Below, in pieces: positions 16,841 through 25,475 of a stretch of 64,000 nt of DNA; the stretch's first letter is position 1; the number at the start of each line of letters is the position of its first letter. This DNA is from Lysobacter sp. Lineage in GTDB: Bacteria > Pseudomonadota > Gammaproteobacteria > Xanthomonadales > Xanthomonadaceae. The position numbers were made by a program, and so were the translations under genes. The stretch lies in contig JASLDW010000092.1 of NCBI GenBank assembly GCA_030151365.1, positions 1 to 64,000 of the forward strand, written 5' to 3'. The notes under the pieces are model-generated. The model was not told the DNA's origin and ran no database searches. It worked only from the letters and a program-made list of their open reading frames with translations.

Positions 16841-18391
16841 TCAGTTGACGGACACCGCGCTCCATGCCGAGGCGACGCCGTTGTACTGGGTCGACGCCGA
16901 ACCGTAGAGGTCGCGGGCGGCGTTCAGGCTGGCGGTGCGGGCGCCGGCATAGTTGGTGCTGGAGGTCATGTAGACCGTCAGCGCGCGATACCAGATCTTC
17001 TGCGCGGCATCGCGGCCGATGCCACCCGCCGCGGTGTTGCCGTTGCACACCAACTGCGACGGCGTGTAGCTGAAGCCGCTCGGGTTCACCGCGCCTTCGG
17101 CCAGCAGGTAGAAGAAGTGGTTGGCCACGCCCGAGCTGTAGTGCACGTCCAGCGAACCGACGCCGGAGCTGTAGCAGTCCGCCGAGGCGCCGTCGCGCGA
17201 CGGCTTGAACATGTAGCGCAGCGCCTTGGTGCCGGTCGGGTTGCTCATGTAGAGCTTCTCGCCGATCAGGTAGTCTGGGGTGTCGTTCGGGCTGTTGGCG
17301 AAGAATTCGACCATGGTGCCGAAGATGTCCGAGGTCGCCTCGTTGAGGCCGCCGGATTCGCCGGAATAGGTCAGGTTGGCGCTGCGGCTGGTCACGCCGT
17401 GGCTCATCTCGTGGCCGGCGACGTCGATCGCCACCAACGGGTAATAGCTGGTGCCATCGCCATCGCCGTAGGACATCGCGAACAGCGAATCCGACCAGAA
17501 CGCATTGACGTACTTGCGGCCGTAATGGACGCGGCTCAGCGCACCCTTGCCGTCATTGGCGATGCCGTTGCGGCCATGCACCGCCTGGTAGTAATCCCAG
17601 GTCTTGCCGACGCCGTACAGGGCATCGCCGGCGACCGTGGCGGCATCGGACGTGGTGCCGTTGCCCCAGGTGTTCACGGTCGAGGTGTAGAGCGTGCCCG
17701 AACCGCTGGTGCGATTCTTCAGATTCGTCACGTAGTTGCCGCCGCGCGAGTTGTCGCGCATTTCGTAGCCGCCGGTAATGCTGTTGGTGGTGATGCCCAC
17801 CGTGCCCGACATCAGCGTGTTGGCGGTTCCCGCGGCGTTGGCGGTATGCACGCCGTCCCACTGCTCGAGGATCGCGCCGGAGTTGGCGTCGACGATGTAA
17901 TGCATTTCGGTCGGCGTCTGGTCGCCACGCACGCCGTTGAAGGCGACTTCATAGGCGAGGGCCGGCGATGCGCCACGGCCATAGACCACCTTGTTCGCGG
18001 TCGGGACGCCTTCGAAACCGGTGCCGAACTTCACGCCGGCGGCGGTGATCGCCTGCTCCGCGCTCAGCCTGGCCGCCAGCGACGGACGACGGGAGGTCAT
18101 CATCCCCTGGCTGGTCTGCTTGAGGTTGCCGTTCTTCGAATGCACCACCACGTCGCCGCCGATCACCGGCAGGCCGTTGTAGAGGCGATCGAAGCGCACA
18201 TGCTCGCTGCCATCGGCATCGATGGTGGCGTCACGCTGGACGAAGGTATCGCCGGTGGCCCGGTTGACCCAACCCGGATGGGAGTCGATCAGGCCCTGCG
18301 CGCGGCTGGCGGCGAAGGCGTTCGGCGTGGCCTGGACTGCGGTCGAGGCGAGGACGGCGGCGATGGCGAAACTGATGTGACGCATTTGCAT
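16841..18391 (-). CDS. secreted M4 (thermolysin-family) metalloprotease, copy 2
   Basis: 516 residues, same plan as copy 1: signal peptide 1-21 (STAVQA), FTP/PepSY propeptide, catalytic domain with HEMSH (H327, E328, H331), third ligand E351 in GGLNEATSDI, then DVHYSSGVANHFFYLL and GGIGRDAAQKIWY. The first about 95 residues and last about 90 are nearly identical to copy 1, while the middle of the propeptide and the start of the catalytic domain differ strongly. An ACTCC/GGAGT-type ribosome site precedes the ATG. Probably an Xps substrate. Confidence 0.93.
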   Translation of the reverse strand: MQMRHISFAIAAVLASTAVQATPNAFAASRAQGLIDSHPGWVNRATGDTFVQRDATIDADGSEHVRFDRLYNGLPVIGGDVVVHSKNGNLKQTSQGMMTSRRPSLAARLSAEQAITAAGVKFGTGFEGVPTANKVVYGRGASPALAYEVAFNGVRGDQTPTEMHYIVDANSGAILEQWDGVHTANAAGTANTLMSGTVGITTNSITGGYEMRDNSRGGNYVTNLKNRTSGSGTLYTSTVNTWGNGTTSDAATVAGDALYGVGKTWDYYQAVHGRNGIANDGKGALSRVHYGRKYVNAFWSDSLFAMSYGDGDGTSYYPLVAIDVAGHEMSHGVTSRSANLTYSGESGGLNEATSDIFGTMVEFFANSPNDTPDYLIGEKLYMSNPTGTKALRYMFKPSRDGASADCYSSGVGSLDVHYSSGVANHFFYLLAEGAVNPSGFSYTPSQLVCNGNTAAGGIGRDAAQKIWYRALTVYMTSSTNYAGARTASLNAARDLYGSASTQYNGVASAWSAVSVN

Positions 18392-18519
18392 GGGTTTGGA
18401 ACTCCCTGATTCTGGTTATCGGAGGTGAGGGGAGCAGCGGGATCATCATGAATGGGGCGCAAGAAGCACCACATCTCGTCCTGAATGAGATGAATGCCTC
18501 AAAAAGAGCCCCGCCAGTT

Positions 18520-18547
18520 CTATAACCGACGGTTTTGGACGAAACAA
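18520..18547 (-). promoter_or_regulatory. predicted promoter of M4 protease copy 2
   Basis: On the minus strand, -35 TTGTTT and -10 TTATAG with a 16-base spacer. The -10 and the following GAA-T-GCGGGGC match the region before copy 1, as does an AT-rich stretch around CATTCATGAA just upstream of both. Confidence 0.5.
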
Positions 18548-18624
18548 TCTGAACGCCCCATTCATGAATGTTTTGTCATGTTCACGTCAAAACCCATGGC
18601 GTCCGGAAAACGGTGAAACCGCCT

Positions 18625-19128
18625 TTACTTGACGTCGAATTCGCGAATCTGCGCCTCGCCTCCATTCAGGCTGACCTCGGCCTGATACCGGCCCGGAGCC
18701 AGGCCTTTGCTGTCATGCAGCGTGAAATCGTTGATGCCCGTCCCGCTGAACGATTCATCCTTGGTCTCTTCATGCGCCACCTTGCCGCCGGGACCGACGA
18801 AACGCACCGCGAGTTTTCCGGCAACGGTCGCGGCGTTGTCGCCGGTATTGGTCGTCACCGCCACGTAGACCGTGTCGCCCGGCGCAAACGTGCTGTCGGG
18901 ATCGCTGATGGCCTGGTCGGGCCCGACCGCCTTGCCGAGGTCGACCCCGGTGATCGCCACGCTCGCCGACGATGCCAAGGCAGGCGCAGGCGCCTGATCC
19001 TGTTTCGCGGCCACCATGGGCTTCGCCGCTTCGGCGGGCGCTTCCTTCTTGCCGCAGGAGGAAACCGCGAATGCGAGACCGGCGGACACGGACAGGATCA
19101 GACAACGGCGGGCGATGCTTGGATTCAT
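18625..19128 (-). CDS. putative lipoprotein, function unknown
   Basis: 167 residues. Lipoprotein signal peptide with Cys at about residue 25 (FAVSSC-GKKEAP). An Ala/Pro-rich linker (26-55) precedes a beta-sandwich-like domain of about 110 residues (SVAITGVDLGKAVGPDQAI ... GRYQAEVSLNGGEAQIREF) that reads like an Ig/FN3-type fold. Family not recognised. It follows zapE and the unassigned frame at 19162-19347 on the same strand, and lies 233 bases upstream of protease copy 2, which has its own promoter. Confidence 0.75.
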   Translation of the reverse strand: MNPSIARRCLILSVSAGLAFAVSSCGKKEAPAEAAKPMVAAKQDQAPAPALASSASVAITGVDLGKAVGPDQAISDPDSTFAPGDTVYVAVTTNTGDNAATVAGKLAVRFVGPGGKVAHEETKDESFSGTGINDFTLHDSKGLAPGRYQAEVSLNGGEAQIREFDVK

Positions 19129-19161
19129 GGATGGCAGCCTGTTGGGGTTGGGGGATGGGTT

Positions 19162-19347
19162 TCAGCGTTGCAGGTCGAAGACGACCTGGACGTGCTCGAT
19201 GAAATCGATTTGCGGTTGCAGGTAGCGCGCGGGCTCCTTGCTCGCCCCCGTGACGGTGATCGTTCCGAGTTCGTTGCCGCGTTGGTAATAATTGGTGGTT
19301 CCGGATCCCGCGCTGCCCTGGAATCGTGTGATCGGGTCGATCCTAAC
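19162..19347 (-). other. 61-codon open frame without a usual start codon
   Basis: Directly after the zapE stop, in the same frame, an open stretch reads RFQGSAGSGTTNYYQRGNEL and ends QIDFIEHVQVVFDLQR before a TGA at 19164-19162. Its composition looks coding. It contains no ATG, GTG or TTG; only an ATC at 19341-19339 or a late CTG is available. It could be a gene with a rare start, a read-through extension of zapE, or the remnant of a longer gene whose beginning was lost. It is upstream of, and in the same frame as, the lipoprotein gene. Confidence 0.35.
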
Positions 19348-20457
19348 TCAACCGAGGTGATGCAATCCGAGGTATTCGGTCGACTGCATTTCGATCAGGC
19401 GCGAGGTGGTGCGTTCGAACATCGCGGCGAGGCGCGTGCCGCGATACAGCTCGACCGGAATGGCGTCCGCGGCGCACACCAGCTTGACGCGGCGGTCGTA
19501 GAACTCGTCGATGGCATTGATGAAGCGCCGCGCGGGATCATCATTGTTTCCGTCGAACACCGGGATGCCGCCGACCAGTACGGCGTGGAATTCCTGGGCG
19601 ATCTCGATGTAGTCGCTGGTGCCGCGCGGGCCATCGCACAATGCGGCGAAGTCAAACCATGCCAGGCCCTTGCTGCGCGCGCGCACCGGAATGCGCCGGC
19701 CTTCGATGGTGAGCCCGGCATCGCGATGGGCGTCATCACCTCCGAGTTCGTGCCAGCGCCGTTGCAGCCACGCGTCCGATTGCGCGTCCAGCGGTGCGCG
19801 GTACACCGGCGAGCGCGTCAGCGCGCGCAGGCGATAGTCGGTCTCGCTGGGGATCTCCAGCACGCGGCAATGGCGTTCCAGCAGGTCGATCGCGGGCAGG
19901 AAGCTCGCGCGCTGCAGGCCGTCGCGATACAGGTTGATGGGCGCGGTGTTCGACGTGGTCACCAGCGTCGTGCCGCCATCGAACAGGCCGCGCAACAACC
20001 GCGACAGCAGCATGGCGTCGCCGATGTCGGTGACGACGAATTCATCGAGCACCAGCACCTGCAGCGTCTCGCGCCACTCGCGCGCGATGATGGCGAGCGG
20101 GTCTGCCTCGCCTGCGTGCATGCGCAGCCGCGCGTGCAGTTCGCGCATGAAGCGATGGAAATGCGTGCGCTGCTTGCGCGCGATCGGCAGGCCATCGTAG
20201 AAGAGATCGACCAGGAAGGTCTTGCCGCGACCGACGCCGCCCCACAGGTACAGCCCGGGGACTTCACGCTTCGCCGCATCGCCGCCGAACAATCGCGAGA
20301 ACAGGCCCGATGCCCGCGCCGGCTCGGCCACCAGTTCGCGATGGATGCGATCAAGCTCGATCAACACTTCGCGCTGGGCGGGATCGTCTTGCCAATCGCC
20401 GCGCGCCACGCCTTCGGCGTAACGCTGGCTCGGCAACGGCGCCGCTTCCGCGCTCAT
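19348..20457 (-). CDS. zapE: cell-division AAA ATPase ZapE (AFG1/LACE1 family)
   Basis: 369 residues, the usual ZapE size. Walker A GGVGRGKT (about 73-80), Walker B VLVLDEFVVTDIGDAM, sensor region TLVTTSNTAP and the family-typical RTHFHRFMRELHARL after the P-loop. ZapE is a Z-ring-associated ATPase in bacteria and is related to mitochondrial AFG1. The ATG overlaps the stop of the upstream hydrolase by 4 bases, so the two are translationally coupled. The end STEYLGLHHLG is normal for the family, which argues against read-through into the following frame. Confidence 0.92.
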   Translation of the reverse strand: MSAEAAPLPSQRYAEGVARGDWQDDPAQREVLIELDRIHRELVAEPARASGLFSRLFGGDAAKREVPGLYLWGGVGRGKTFLVDLFYDGLPIARKQRTHFHRFMRELHARLRMHAGEADPLAIIAREWRETLQVLVLDEFVVTDIGDAMLLSRLLRGLFDGGTTLVTTSNTAPINLYRDGLQRASFLPAIDLLERHCRVLEIPSETDYRLRALTRSPVYRAPLDAQSDAWLQRRWHELGGDDAHRDAGLTIEGRRIPVRARSKGLAWFDFAALCDGPRGTSDYIEIAQEFHAVLVGGIPVFDGNNDDPARRFINAIDEFYDRRVKLVCAADAIPVELYRGTRLAAMFERTTSRLIEMQSTEYLGLHHLG

Positions 20458-21125
20458 GCCTGGGATGGGAGCACGGACCGCGCCCACTGCTGGATCGCGT
20501 GGCGCAGGTCGATCAGCTTGCGATGGAAGAAGTGCGAGGTCTCGGGCATGCGCACCAGCGTCGGCGGATGCGGCAAGGATCCGATCCAGTCGAACACCGC
20601 CTTGGGTTCGACGATCTCGTCGGCCTCGCCCATCACCACCAGCCACGGCACCCGCGGCAGTTCGATCGTGGCGAAATCCCAACCACGGCCGGCCACCGGC
20701 GGCGCGATCGAGATCACCGCGTCGGCACGCAGTTCCACCGCGTTCTTCAGCGTCACGTAGGAACCGAAACTGAAGCCGGCCAGCCACAACGCGTCATCGG
20801 GCCGCACGGCGCGCAGCCACGCCGCCACGGCGCGCAGGTCGTCGCTTTCGCCGACACCATGGTCGAACGTGCCGACGCTGTTGCCGGTGCCGCGAGTATT
20901 GAATCGCAACGTGGTGATGCCGAGCTCGCGCAGCGCGCGCGCGGTCGTCGTCACCACCTTGTTGTCCATGGTGCCGCCGTCGGTCGGCAGCGGATGGCAG
21001 ACGATCGCGAACACCCCACGGCGGGCGACATCGGCATCGGGGAATTCGAGCTTTGCCTCCAGCATGCCGGCCGGGCCCTGCAACTGCAGGGCGCCATCGG
21101 AACTCGGGAACTCGGGAAGCGGCAT
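20454..21125 (-). CDS. alpha/beta hydrolase (dienelactone-hydrolase-like)
   Basis: 223 residues from ATG 21125, preceded by AGGA; a GTG directly before it is possible. Serine hydrolase fold: early CHPLPTDGGTMDNKV, a nucleophile elbow GFSFG, and likely acid and base in MGEADEIV and ETSHFFHRKL. Proteins of this type in proteobacteria are annotated as CocE/NonD-like or dienelactone-type hydrolases, and the substrate is unknown. It shares a 4-base overlap with zapE and is 66 bases downstream of the cytochrome gene. Confidence 0.82.
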   Translation of the reverse strand: MPLPEFPSSDGALQLQGPAGMLEAKLEFPDADVARRGVFAIVCHPLPTDGGTMDNKVVTTTARALRELGITTLRFNTRGTGNSVGTFDHGVGESDDLRAVAAWLRAVRPDDALWLAGFSFGSYVTLKNAVELRADAVISIAPPVAGRGWDFATIELPRVPWLVVMGEADEIVEPKAVFDWIGSLPHPPTLVRMPETSHFFHRKLIDLRHAIQQWARSVLPSQA

Positions 21126-21191
21126 CACGGCATCATCCTGCTCAAGCGCGAACGCCGCCCGAAGGCGGCGTTCCGTGCACATCGATCCGGC

Positions 21192-21716
21192 TTACTTGCC
21201 GGTGGCCTGCGCCACCATCCAGTCCACTGTCGCCTTGACCTGGTCGTCGGTCAGCGCCGGGTTGCCGCCCTTGGCCGGCATCACCCCGGAACTGCCGGTG
21301 AAACCCTCGATCGCATGCTTGTACAAAGTGTCCTTGCCCTGGGCGACGCGCCCCGTCCAGTGCGAAGCATCCAGCGTCGGGGCGCCACCGCTGCCGGCGG
21401 TGTGACAGCCGGTGCAGAGATTTCCGAAGATGGTCTTGCCGTCGGTGGTGCCACCGTAGGCCACCTGCGAGGCAGCACGCTTCTTGGCGGCTTCGTCGGC
21501 GGCGGCCTGTTCGATCTTGCCTTCTTCGCCGGCATAAACGGCGCCGACCGGCGCGATGCGCGCTTCGGTCTGGGCCGCGGCCTGCGGCGTCACTTCGTAC
21601 TTGTGGTACTTGGCCGCCAGATGGCCACCGAGGAGGATCAGGACGATGGTGGTCGCCAACAGGAAGGCAATCACCATCGAGAATTTCTTCAGGAAGTCGA
21701 GATCGGATCGATTCAC
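21192..21716 (-). CDS. membrane-anchored cytochrome c5 family protein
   Basis: 174 residues from a GTG. N-terminal membrane helix (about residues 13-33, FSMVIAFLLATTIVLILLGG), an Ala/Glu-rich linker, then a class I cytochrome c domain. The haem motif is CTGCH (about 103-107) and the probable axial Met is in SSGVMPAKGG. C5-type cytochromes carry electrons in the periplasm between the bc1 complex and terminal oxidases. Other upstream GTGs are in frame; the one chosen places a short charged segment before the helix. Confidence 0.88.
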   Translation of the reverse strand: MNRSDLDFLKKFSMVIAFLLATTIVLILLGGHLAAKYHKYEVTPQAAAQTEARIAPVGAVYAGEEGKIEQAAADEAAKKRAASQVAYGGTTDGKTIFGNLCTGCHTAGSGGAPTLDASHWTGRVAQGKDTLYKHAIEGFTGSSGVMPAKGGNPALTDDQVKATVDWMVAQATGK

Positions 21717-21860
21717 GCGCTGCACCCGGGAACGTGCAGCCCCTAGCCGCACTCAAGCGTTTCAGTATACGGAAAGCCCCGAGCCCGAGCCAGCAAGGTG
21801 TCTTGACGCGCTCATGCGATAGTTCGGCGGCGCCAATCGGGCGCAGGTGGAGTCCCGATC

Positions 21861-22586
21861 ATGAAGAAACTTGCGGCGGAGTTCCTTGGTACTTTCTGGC
21901 TGGTCCTCGGCGGCTGCGGCAGCGCGGTCCTGGCAGCCAAGTTCGGCGGCGACGGCAATCCCCTCGGCATCGGCTTCGTCGGCGTGGCCCTGGCCTTCGG
22001 CCTGACCGTGCTGACCGGCGCCTATGCCTTCGGCCACATCTCGGGTGCCCACTTCAATCCCGCGGTCAGCATCGGCCTGGTCGCCGGCGGGCGTTTCCCC
22101 GCGAAGGACCTGCCCGGCTACATCATCGCCCAGGTGCTGGGCGGCGCATTGGCGGCCTTCGTCCTCTACCAGATCGCCAGCGGCCGGGATGGCTTCGCGA
22201 TCGATCCGGCCTCGGCCGGCGCCTTCGCCAGCAACGGCTATGGCGCACTGTCGCCCGGAGGCTATTCGCTGGGCGCGGCCTTCCTGTGCGAGGTGGTGCT
22301 GACCGCAGTGTTCCTGATCGTGATCATGGGCTCGACCCACGGCAAGGCGCCCGTCGGCTTCGCCCCGATCGCCATTGGCCTGGCGCTGACGCTGATCCAT
22401 CTCATCAGCATCCCGGTCACCAATACTTCGGTGAATCCGGCGCGTTCGACCGCGGTGGCGTTGTTCGCCGGCAGCGGCGCGATCGGCCAGTTGTGGCTGT
22501 TCTGGGTGGCGCCGATCATCGGCGGCATTCTCGGTGGCCTGATCTACAGCAAGCTGGTCGACGATTCGGCGCAGGTCACCGGCTGA
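21861..22586 (+). CDS. aqpZ: aquaporin Z
   Basis: 241 residues with six membrane helices and the two NPA half-helix motifs, [10 protein letters not shown] (about 59-68) and [10 protein letters not shown] (about 182-191), each at the usual place. The aromatic/arginine filter of water-selective channels is consistent: Arg follows the second NPA, and His is present in [11 protein letters not shown]. It is the only plus-strand gene in this stretch. Its 3' end is followed by repeat copy A. Confidence 0.96.
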   Translation: MKKLAAEFLGTFWLVLGGCGSAVLAAKFGGDGNPLGIGFVGVALAFGLTVLTGAYAFGHISGAHFNPAVSIGLVAGGRFPAKDLPGYIIAQVLGGALAAFVLYQIASGRDGFAIDPASAGAFASNGYGALSPGGYSLGAAFLCEVVLTAVFLIVIMGSTHGKAPVGFAPIAIGLALTLIHLISIPVTNTSVNPARSTAVALFAGSGAIGQLWLFWVAPIIGGILGGLIYSKLVDDSAQVTG

Positions 22587-22594
22587 CAGGCTTC

Positions 22595-22737
22595 CACCGG
22601 CAGCGCCGGCGCGGTTCGTCCGTATCGCCGACCATACGAGGCATGGATGCCGAGTCGAGCCTCCATGGATGGATTCACGGCGTGTCGGCGATATGGACAA
22701 CCGACGCAAGGCGCTAAGCCGGGCGATATCGCTTCGG
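22595..22737 (+). repeat. palindromic intergenic repeat, copy A
   Basis: About 143 bases between convergent aqpZ and the thioesterase gene. Outer arms GTCCGTATCGCCGAC (about 22618-22632) and its near-complement GTCGGCGATATGGAC (22684-22698) form a long stem. The inner part carries the family core ATGGATG...CGAGCC-CCATGGATGGATTCACGGCG. It shares flanks with copies C (35031-35168) and D (38929-39073): CACCGGC-GCGCCG-GCGGTTCGTCCG before, and AAGGCGC--AGCCGGGCGAT after. Confidence 0.8.
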
Positions 22738-22747
22738 CCGGTGACAC

Positions 22748-23167
22748 TCAGCGGCGGCGAATCACCGCCAGCGTCAAGCGCGAGATGCAGACGAGATCGC
22801 CTGCCTCGTTTTCGATCTTCATTTCCCACACTTGGGTGGACCGGCCGACATGCAGCGGCCGCGCGGTTCCGGTGACCACGCCCTCGCGCGCGCCGCGCAA
22901 GTGGTTGGCGTTGATCTCGATGCCGACCACGCCTTCGTCTTCCCCCACGCACAGGCCGGCGGCCGTGCTGCCGAGGGTCTCCGCCAACGCCGCCGAAGCA
23001 CCGCCGTGCAGCAGCCCGTAGGGCTGGCGGGTGCGGGCATCCACCGGCATCGTCGCGCGCAGGTAATCGGCGCCCAGTTCGGTGAAGACGATGCCGAGTG
23101 GTTCCATCAGGGTGTTGCGGGATAACGCATTCAACTGGTCGAGCGTGACCTGGCGACGGAACGGCAT
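22748..23167 (-). CDS. hotdog-fold acyl-CoA thioesterase (PaaI/YdiI type)
   Basis: 139 residues, a single hotdog domain. The active-site segment YGLLHGGASAALAETLGS contains the HGG motif and the catalytic Glu typical of YdiI/EntH/PaaI-type thioesterases. A later VGIEINANHLRGAREG matches the CoA-binding region of the family. It would hydrolyse an aromatic or medium-chain acyl-CoA; the substrate cannot be read from the sequence. Convergent with aqpZ. Confidence 0.88.
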   Translation of the reverse strand: MPFRRQVTLDQLNALSRNTLMEPLGIVFTELGADYLRATMPVDARTRQPYGLLHGGASAALAETLGSTAAGLCVGEDEGVVGIEINANHLRGAREGVVTGTARPLHVGRSTQVWEMKIENEAGDLVCISRLTLAVIRRR

Positions 23168-23233
23168 GGTTGCGTTCTTGGATGGGAAAGACGACGCCAG
23201 ACTAACCGACTCGGTGGAACAGGCAGGGGTGGA

Positions 23234-23422
23234 TCAACGCAGGGTGAAGCGCGCCGGGGCCCAGTCGCGGGTGTAACGGGGGCGCTGGACGTAACCGCTG
23301 CTGCGGCCATAACCGGTGCCGAACGGGGCGGCTTCCTGGCGTTCATAGGTGGACGGGGTGGCGCGCGCGACCTGCGGGTTCATCGGGCGGCGGACGGTCT
23401 TGGGGGCGGCATAGGCGTACAT
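23234..23422 (-). CDS. small basic protein, unknown function
   Basis: 62 residues: MYAYAAPKTVRRPMNPQVAR, then Gly/Tyr/Arg-rich (GTGYGRSSGYVQRPRY). The ribosome site AGGAG is 7 bases before the ATG, which makes translation likely. The protein is disordered-looking and strongly basic, with no signal peptide or membrane segment. Family not recognised. Confidence 0.6.
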   Translation of the reverse strand: MYAYAAPKTVRRPMNPQVARATPSTYERQEAAPFGTGYGRSSGYVQRPRYTRDWAPARFTLR

Positions 23423-23544
23423 GGCAGACTCCTGTTTGGTGTGGTGTTGTTTCGGTGTGTTGGTAAAGTACAACACCAAATCGACTTTGGCCCCTGCCAG
23501 AAGTCACACAACTGGAGTCACGGGTCGGGAAAAGGCCTCCGGGC

Positions 23545-25425
23545 CTACAGGAACGGGGTCATTCCGGCCCCGAAAGCCGTGATGACCCGGGTCAGCCACC
23601 ACTTCACCCCGAGCAGGGGGACATCCGGGAAGTCGCCGACCGCCCGGTAGCAGCGATGGAAATCGGGGTCCCGGATCGACAGCGGCCTGGGGCAATCGGG
23701 GCCGCCGCGGAAGTCGAAGGCGGTGGCGTAACGGCTCGGCCACAGGTCGAAGATCGGCAGGCGCTCGCTGGCGCGAACGATGGTGTCGTCGACGTCGGCG
23801 ATCCCCGGTTCGCGCGGCGCGATCACCCAGGCATTGGCCGGCTGGGTGTCGCGCACGATGCTGTCGGCCACGCGCGCGGCGAAGGCCGGGTCGCGGATGA
23901 TCAGCGCGCTCTCGGTGTTGTAGTTGACGCCGCGCGGATCGAAGTTGTGGCTGCCGACCACGGCGATGCTGCGATCGACCACCAGCGATTTCGCATGCAA
24001 GCCGACGCGCGGCTCGTCGGATTCGGGTGGCGGGCGATTGAGCCCGTACAGCAGCACGCCACGGCGCGAAGCATCCTCGCCACTGGCGGGCAACGGGCGG
24101 CGGCCCTTTCCGATCGCTACCGCATTTCCCGCCCCCGCTTCATCCGCGACATCTTCTTCGTCGGTGACGAGATCGCCGACGCGCATCGGGACGTCCTGCG
24201 GGAACGGCTTCAATTCGTACATCTCGAAGCCGAAGCGCTTGATGTAGCGCCGGCGGTACTTGTAGGCCATCGCGTAAGTGAGCGCATTGTCGATGCCGGC
24301 GAGGCTGCTGGTCGACACGATCACCCGCGGCGGATCCGGGCGCCGGTGCAATCCCTGGAACAGGCGTTGCGCGCCGTGGGTCAGCACCAGGTAGGGCGTC
24401 TGCATCACCACTTCGTGTTTCGCGGACTCCACCACGTCGCGCACCACCAGCGACGCCGGCGCGGTGTCGGCGCGCTTGGCGGCGTCCTCGTGCTTGCCTG
24501 GCGGATCGGCCACGAACTCGACGTTGGCGACCGGCACCAGCGCATCGCCCAAGCGCTTGCGCAACAGCGCCGCATCGCCCGAAGCGTCCTGCATCGCGCG
24601 CACGCGTTCCGGCAATTCGTAGCGCTTGTCGGACAGGGCCGGCACGCCGTGGGCGAGCAGGATCTTCGCGACATCGTCGAGCTGTTCGACCGGTACGCTC
24701 TGCGGCGCCGTCCAGAATGCGTCGAAATTGGTCTCCATCGCCTTGGCGGCCGGGCCGGACACCAGGACGTCGCGATCGAGGAAGTTGTAGCGCTGCGACC
24801 AGTCGTAGTAATCGTCGCTGTAGTTGCGGCCGCCGGTGACGCCGACGTCGCCGTCCACCACCAGGACCTTGGTGTGCATGCGCTGGTTGAGCTGGCGGAA
24901 GCGCAGGAAACTCGCGAGCACGTAGTCGGCGTAGTTCGGCCGTCCGAGGTTGAACAAGGGGCTGTAGATGCGCAGCTGGAAATTGCGATGGATGCCGGAG
25001 AGCGCGGCCAGCGTGTCCGGCGACTCCATCGCCGACAACTGGTCGATCAGCACGCGCACCTGCACGCCGCGCCGCGCCGCCGCCAGCAGTTCCTGCAGGA
25101 CCATGCGCCCGGCGTCGTCTTCCTTGTAGATATAGGTCTGCAGGTCGATGCGTTCGCGCGCGCTGCGGATCATGTGCATGCGCGCCAGCAATGCGTCCTG
25201 GCCATCGTCGAGCAGGAGCACGCGATTGCCCGCCTGCGGCGTTGCGCCTTCGAGCACCGATGGATCGGCGCAACGGTCGGCGCGCTGGCAGTCGACGGCG
25301 TCGCTGCGCGCGGCGATCGCGATCGCCTCCGCATGCGCATGATCGGATTTCGACAGCGTGGCGCAGCCGCCGGCGGCAAGCGCCAGCAGGCAGACGAATG
25401 CATTGAGGCACGAACGGAACAGCAT
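23545..25425 (-). CDS. phospholipase D / cardiolipin synthase-like lipoprotein
   Basis: 626 residues. Lipobox LAAGGC (Cys21). Two HKD catalytic motifs: HTKVLVVDGDVGVTGGRN (H184, K186, D191) and HAKSLVVDRSIAVVGSHN near residue 470. The overall plan matches ClsC-like cardiolipin synthases and other membrane-bound PLD-family proteins, which transfer phosphatidyl groups between phospholipids. Its length is above ClsA/ClsB because of an insertion of about 80 residues between the HKD halves (around DEEDVADEAGAGNAVAIGKG). No partner such as YmdB is adjacent. Substrate not certain. Confidence 0.85.
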   Translation of the reverse strand: MLFRSCLNAFVCLLALAAGGCATLSKSDHAHAEAIAIAARSDAVDCQRADRCADPSVLEGATPQAGNRVLLLDDGQDALLARMHMIRSARERIDLQTYIYKEDDAGRMVLQELLAAARRGVQVRVLIDQLSAMESPDTLAALSGIHRNFQLRIYSPLFNLGRPNYADYVLASFLRFRQLNQRMHTKVLVVDGDVGVTGGRNYSDDYYDWSQRYNFLDRDVLVSGPAAKAMETNFDAFWTAPQSVPVEQLDDVAKILLAHGVPALSDKRYELPERVRAMQDASGDAALLRKRLGDALVPVANVEFVADPPGKHEDAAKRADTAPASLVVRDVVESAKHEVVMQTPYLVLTHGAQRLFQGLHRRPDPPRVIVSTSSLAGIDNALTYAMAYKYRRRYIKRFGFEMYELKPFPQDVPMRVGDLVTDEEDVADEAGAGNAVAIGKGRRPLPASGEDASRRGVLLYGLNRPPPESDEPRVGLHAKSLVVDRSIAVVGSHNFDPRGVNYNTESALIIRDPAFAARVADSIVRDTQPANAWVIAPREPGIADVDDTIVRASERLPIFDLWPSRYATAFDFRGGPDCPRPLSIRDPDFHRCYRAVGDFPDVPLLGVKWWLTRVITAFGAGMTPFL

Positions 25426-25475
25426 TGCCGGAGTCTAGTCGCGTCCCGTGACGGAACGCAGCGGGATCGCTCCGC

